From JBOHER01 sp050701115 (GTDB taxonomy: Bacteria; Actinomycetota; Actinomycetes; Mycobacteriales; Pseudonocardiaceae): 8,326 bases of DNA. Positions 6,122 to 8,326 of the stretch are shown piece by piece. Location of the stretch: positions 1 to 8,326 of the forward strand of contig JBOHER010000458.1 of the NCBI GenBank assembly GCA_050701115.1, given 5' to 3'. How positions within the stretch are numbered: position 1 is the stretch's first letter; each line of letters opens with the position of its first letter. Below the pieces are notes generated by a model. The model was given only the letters and a program-made list of their open reading frames with translations, was not told the DNA's origin and did no database searches. The position numbers and the translations under genes are program-made.

Positions 6122-7095
6122 CGTAACCGCCGCTCGGGGTAGCCGGACTCGATCGAGCTGACGTCGTCCAGCGCTGCCTTGATCTCGGCGGGCAACCTGA
6201 TCTGCTCGGCGGCCAACGAACCGGTGAGCTGACCGGTGTCCCGCGCACCGACCACCGGGGCGGCGACCCCGGGCTGATCGCGCACCCAGGCCAGCGCGAC
6301 AACCAACGGTGAGGTGCCGAGCCCGTCGGCTGCGGTGGTGACGGCCTGCACGATGCGGGCCGCACGCTCCGTGCGGTGGTGCTCCACATAGGCGGCGTAG
6401 GTGGACGACGCGCCGCGCGAGTCGGCAGGGGTGCCGGACCGGTACTTGCCGGTCAGCACGCCCCTGCCCAGCGGCGCCCACGGCAGCAGGCCCACCCCGT
6501 GATGCCGGGCGGCCGACACTACTTCGCGTTCCACCCCGCGCTCGAGCAGCGAATACTCCATCTGCGTCGAGACGATCGGGTTGGCCGGGCTCACTGCCCG
6601 CTGACGGGCGGCCGCGGTCCCCAGCTGCCAGCCCGCGTAGTTGGACACCCCGACGTAGCGCACCTTGCCCGAGCTCACCGCGGTGTCCAGGGCGGCCATG
6701 GTTTCCTCGATCGGCGCCGAGTCGTCCCAGGCATGCAGTTGCCACAGGTCTACGTACTCGACTCCGAGCCTGCGCAGCGAACCGTCAAGCGCGGTCAACA
6801 GAGCCCCCTTGGACGCACCGCCGCCGAACGGGCCATCGGTGCGCCGGGCCACCGCTTTGGTCGCCAGCACGATGTCCTCGCGCGGAACCAGATCGGCCAG
6901 CAGGCTGCCGAGGATTCGTTCACTCGCCCCCTCGTGGTAGACGTCGGCGGTATCGACCAGGGTCCCGCCCGAATCCACGAAGGCCACCAGCTGGCTCGCC
7001 GCTTCCTCGGCGTCGGTGTCCGCACCCCAGGTCATCGTGCCCAACGCCATGCGGGACACCCGCAGCCCCGAAGCGCCGAGTCGTCGCTGTTCCAT
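6118..7095 (-). CDS. Aldo/keto reductase
   Basis: The 325-residue protein is a complete aldo/keto reductase TIM barrel. It starts with RRLGASGLRVSRMALGTMTWG. The catalytic tetrad is visible: Asp48 and Tyr53 in VDTADVY, Lys80 in IVLATK, and His121 in LWQLHAWDD. VRYVGVSNYAGWQL and QMEYSLLERGVE follow, and the NADPH-binding end is PVVGARDTGQL. This pattern belongs to the AKR group that reduces aldehydes or ketones with NADPH; the substrate is unknown. It is the first gene of a three-gene operon and overlaps the lipoprotein gene by GTGA. The ATG at 7095 has no Shine-Dalgarno, but a possible -10 lies 9 nt upstream, suggesting a nearly leaderless mRNA. It diverges from a broken LLM oxidoreductase gene. 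Confidence 0.93.
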   Translation of the reverse strand: MEQRRLGASGLRVSRMALGTMTWGADTDAEEAASQLVAFVDSGGTLVDTADVYHEGASERILGSLLADLVPREDIVLATKAVARRTDGPFGGGASKGALLTALDGSLRRLGVEYVDLWQLHAWDDSAPIEETMAALDTAVSSGKVRYVGVSNYAGWQLGTAAARQRAVSPANPIVSTQMEYSLLERGVEREVVSAARHHGVGLLPWAPLGRGVLTGKYRSGTPADSRGASSTYAAYVEHHRTERAARIVQAVTTAADGLGTSPLVVALAWVRDQPGVAAPVVGARDTGQLTGSLAAEQIRLPAEIKAALDDVSSIESGYPERRLR

Positions 7096-7104
7096 GGCGT
7101 GCAG

Positions 7105-7110
7105 AGTATG
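7105..7110 (-). promoter_or_regulatory. Possible -10 box of the reductase operon
   Basis: The minus strand reads CATACT (4 of 6 to TATAAT), ending 9 nt before ATG 7095. Transcription would start 1-3 nt before the codon. This agrees with the absence of a Shine-Dalgarno. No good -35 is seen. Confidence 0.35.
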
Positions 7111-7148
7111 CGAGCCGCCCGCGCGAAGGGCGCACGGCCACGCACCGA

Positions 7149-7154
7149 TAGGGT
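7149..7154 (+). promoter_or_regulatory. Possible -10 box of the truncated LLM oxidoreductase gene
   Basis: TAGGGT fits TAnnnT and ends 7 nt before GTG 7162. This is the spacing expected for a leaderless actinobacterial transcript beginning at the start codon. The box is in the divergent space shared with the reductase operon. Confidence 0.35.
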
Positions 7155-7161
7155 CCTGGCC

Positions 7162-7245
7162 GTGCGACTGGGACTGAATCTTGGCTACTGGGGTGCCGGG
7201 AACGACGCGGCCGCCGTGATGACCGCTGCCACGGTTCGAGTTGGA
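7162..7245 (+). pseudogene. 5' remnant of an F420-dependent LLM-class oxidoreductase gene
   Basis: From GTG 7162 the plus strand encodes VRLGLNLGYWGAGNDA, the typical first strand of actinobacterial LLM-class F420-dependent oxidoreductases (pattern +LGLxLGYWGAxxD). Intact family members are about 300-350 residues. Here recognisable similarity stops after about 16 codons (near 7209), and the following sequence becomes the 3' end of a minus-strand HEPN toxin gene that ends at 7246. The start region and a leaderless-type -10 survive. The gene was probably cut by arrival of the toxin-antitoxin cassette. The frame stays open to 7512, so a 116-residue chimera could be made, but most of it would be antisense of the toxin gene. 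The exact breakpoint, between about 7209 and 7245, cannot be set without an intact relative. The family call rests on a short segment. Confidence 0.6.
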
Positions 7246-7599
7246 TTACGCTTCCTCGCCGACGATCGCGGCCTTGCGGAGACGGTCGACGAGTTGAACG
7301 AACCCTTCCATCCGATTGTCGATGGTGTTCTGCAGGATTTCCTGGTCGAGGTCGGCGTATTGGTGCGCGAGCATGTTCCGCATGCCGACGATCTTGGGCC
7401 AATCCGCGGGTGCTTCGGCTTGGAGCAGGTCCTGGCTCACCTTGCCGACGGCGTCGATGGCGACTTCCAAGCGATGACTTACGGCATCGCGGACCAAGAC
7501 ATCGTCCAATGAGCCCCGAGACAGGTGCTCGTGCAGCAAGCGGAGGTGTTCTCGTGCATCGTCGAGGTGTTGGGAGTCTTTGCGCCGCTGCTTCGTCAT
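7246..7599 (-). CDS. HEPN-domain toxin (HepT-like)
   Basis: This is a 117-residue all-helical protein. It carries the HepT signature RX4HXY: Arg74-NMLA-His79-Gln-Tyr81 in GMRNMLAHQYADLD. HEPN proteins of this type are metal-independent RNases; Arg and His form the active site in a dimer. In the Shewanella MntA-HepT system the Tyr of this motif is AMPylated by the MNT partner, which neutralises the toxin. Length and helix layout (HLDDAREHLRLLHEHL, VSHRLEVAIDAVGKVSQDLL) fit the family. The ATG overlaps the antitoxin stop by ATGA (7596-7599), with GGTGGA 3 nt upstream. All key residues are present, so the toxin looks functional. Its 3' end abuts the truncated LLM gene. Confidence 0.9.
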   Translation of the reverse strand: MTKQRRKDSQHLDDAREHLRLLHEHLSRGSLDDVLVRDAVSHRLEVAIDAVGKVSQDLLQAEAPADWPKIVGMRNMLAHQYADLDQEILQNTIDNRMEGFVQLVDRLRKAAIVGEEA

Positions 7600-8102
7600 A
7601 GTTCCACCGCGTCGGCGAGTGCGGAGGGGGCGACGTGTGGCTTGAGCATCCGCGCGGGGACGATGTCAACCGGGTGCCCAAGTAGCCGCTCTAGTTCCAT
7701 GTCGAGGGCGGCGAGATCGAGCAAGTCGGCGCCAGGTGCGAGGTCGACGAGGAGGTCGATGTCGCTGGCATCGTCGTCTTCACCGCGCACCACGCTTCCG
7801 AAGACGCGAACGTTGCTGACCTTGTGCGAGTGAGCGATGGCGATGATTTCGTCGCGATGCCGGGCCAGGATCCTACCGAGCGGCGAGGTCGGCCGAAAGC
7901 GTGTGGCCCGATACGCTCTGATCAGCCGGGAGACCTCCGGCTGGCTCCTGCCGATCGCGTGAGCGATCTGCTCCTGCGTGAGGCCTCGATCGGCAGCTTC
8001 TCCGATCGCCTCCCGCAGGGAGGTGCTGGCCTGGACACGCAGCCGATCGGTCTCTGCGGCGACCTTCGCCAACGACTCTATGAGCTCTACGTCCGCAACC
8101 AT
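7596..8102 (-). CDS. MNT-type nucleotidyltransferase antitoxin with N-terminal HTH
   Basis: The 168-residue protein has two parts. Residues about 40-62 form a helix-turn-helix (LTQEQIAHAIGRSQPEVSRLI), preceded by a helical segment. Residues about 76-150 are a minimal nucleotidyltransferase. It has GSVVRG starting at Gly102-Ser103, Asp114-Ile-Asp116 ten residues on (the GSX10DXD motif), and a third carboxylate, Asp146, in PVDIVP. Such MntA proteins transfer AMP from ATP to the tyrosine of the HEPN toxin. The fused HTH suggests that this antitoxin also represses its own operon. A perfect palindrome covers its start codon and predicted -10. There is no Shine-Dalgarno, which fits a nearly leaderless mRNA. 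The stop overlaps the toxin ATG. Base composition is lower in GC than in the peptidase and reductase genes, in keeping with transfer. Confidence 0.9.
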   Translation of the reverse strand: MVADVELIESLAKVAAETDRLRVQASTSLREAIGEAADRGLTQEQIAHAIGRSQPEVSRLIRAYRATRFRPTSPLGRILARHRDEIIAIAHSHKVSNVRVFGSVVRGEDDDASDIDLLVDLAPGADLLDLAALDMELERLLGHPVDIVPARMLKPHVAPSALADAVEL

Positions 8103-8326
8103 ATAGCAGATGCTATATCTCGGAATGTGTGGAGACCAGCCGTGTCGTCCGGCGAGTACACCTGACTCGGCTCACTGCGACTTACCACCGAATCGTTGCA
8201 ATGACGCCGAGTGAGTGTTCCGGGGAGATGAACCCCCATGGTGTCCGAGGGGTGGCGGTTGTGCACGAACACGCGATCGGCGGGTAGCGGCTGGGTGGGG
8301 TGCCTGGGCGCGGCTTTCGCGTTCCA
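8087..8326 (-). CDS. Unidentified partial reading frame at right edge
   Basis: The minus strand is open from the window edge to a TAG at 8087, giving 79 codons. The part nearest the edge has strong G/C third positions and reads like protein (LPADRVFVHNRHP, then LPGTLTRRHCND). From about 8210 downward the third-position bias is lost. The tail also crosses the toxin-antitoxin palindrome and the first 16 bp of the antitoxin gene. It may be the end of an upstream gene, a gene truncated near 8210 by the cassette, or chance. I do not recognise a family. Confidence 0.25.
   Translation of the reverse strand, partial: WNAKAAPRHPTQPLPADRVFVHNRHPSDTMGVHLPGTLTRRHCNDSVVSRSEPSQVYSPDDTAGLHTFRDIASAIWLRT
8101..8118. 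promoter_or_regulatory. Perfect 8-2-8 palindrome, probable operator of the toxin-antitoxin operon
   Basis: ATATAGCA-GA-TGCTATAT is a perfect inverted repeat with 8-bp arms and a 2-bp spacer. Its left end includes two bases of the antitoxin start codon (ATG at 8102-8100, minus strand). On the minus strand it contains TATAGC at 8117-8112, a good -10 candidate, which would place transcription start about 3 nt before the ATG. Binding of the HTH-bearing antitoxin here would block both promoter and start codon. The binding protein is inferred; the palindrome is a direct reading. Confidence 0.7.
8229..8252 (+). repeat. Two short tRNA-Leu 3'-end identities in swapped order
   Basis: TGAACCCCCA (8229-8238) equals 2406-2415 in the tRNA-Leu T arm. 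GTGTCCGAGGGG (8241-8252) equals 2389-2400, the tRNA acceptor end plus two downstream bases. At the tRNA the order is reversed. This may be a remnant of tandem attachment-site copies or a coincidence in GC-rich DNA. Confidence 0.3.

Noticed and set aside
5219..6142. 307-residue plus-strand open frame opposite the lipoprotein gene
   Set aside because: It has no domain or signal and a composition typical of antisense shadows; the minus strand carries signal peptide, lipobox-like Cys and propeller repeats.
6122..6745. Longer N-terminal extension of the lipoprotein frame
   Set aside because: It lies inside the reductase gene in another frame; the GTG at 6121 gives a proper lipoprotein signal peptide and a 4-nt overlap.
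6376..7161. Plus-strand open frame upstream of the LLM start
   Set aside because: Up to 7095 it is antisense to the aldo/keto reductase; only the part from 7162 has family similarity.
7189..8304. TGGGGTGCC at 7189-7197 and again at 8296-8304 as possible flanking repeats of the toxin-antitoxin cassette
   Set aside because: Nine G-rich bases in this composition are expected by chance, and the left copy is ordinary LLM coding sequence upstream of the likely breakpoint.
1..8326. CRISPR array, insertion-sequence transposase, rRNA or riboswitch
   Set aside because: No regular spaced repeats, transposase motifs, rRNA segments or recognisable riboswitch cores were found on reading both strands.

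Overview
The window is high-GC bacterial DNA with the habits of an actinobacterium. Codon third positions are strongly G/C, GTG starts occur, genes overlap by 4 nt, several promoters look leaderless, and gene families such as DUF5703 and F420-type LLM oxidoreductases are present. The order Pseudonocardiales, or a relative such as Nocardia, is a reasonable guess but cannot be fixed from the sequence alone.

Region A (1-2390) looks like the end of an integrated element. A tRNA-Leu(GAG) gene on the minus strand (2391-2473) has its 3' end facing left. Directly beyond that end lies a two-gene minus-strand operon: an AbrB-like DNA-binding protein (1814-2278) overlapping by ATGA a complete tyrosine recombinase (777-1817). 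After a 307-bp gap comes the N-terminal 156 residues of a DUF4062-type protein, cut by the left window edge. This is the usual layout of an island inserted in a tRNA 3' end, with a possible defence-type cargo gene.

Region B (2474-7095) looks like chromosomal backbone. On the plus strand are an M20 metallopeptidase and an alpha/beta-hydrolase-fold protein, 8 nt apart. The hydrolase lacks its nucleophilic serine (Gly106 in a G-H-G-M-G motif). Converging on it from the right is a tightly coupled minus-strand operon: aldo/keto reductase, then a beta-propeller lipoprotein, then a DUF5703 protein. Each junction is a 4-nt GTGA or ATGA overlap, and the last gene overlaps the hydrolase tail by 21 bp.

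Region C (7096-8326) is a second accessory patch. The start of an F420-dependent LLM oxidoreductase gene, divergent from the reductase, is intact for about 16 codons and then lost. In its place is a complete minus-strand MNT/HEPN toxin-antitoxin pair. The antitoxin carries an N-terminal helix-turn-helix. A perfect 8-2-8 palindrome overlaps its start codon, suggesting autoregulation of a nearly leaderless transcript. The right edge holds an unidentified partial reading frame and two short pieces identical to the tRNA-Leu 3' end, in swapped order.

No complete new system can be proved from this window. The points most worth following are the DUF4062 cargo beside the integration module, the nucleophile-less hydrolase, and the toxin-antitoxin insertion that decapitated an oxidoreductase gene.
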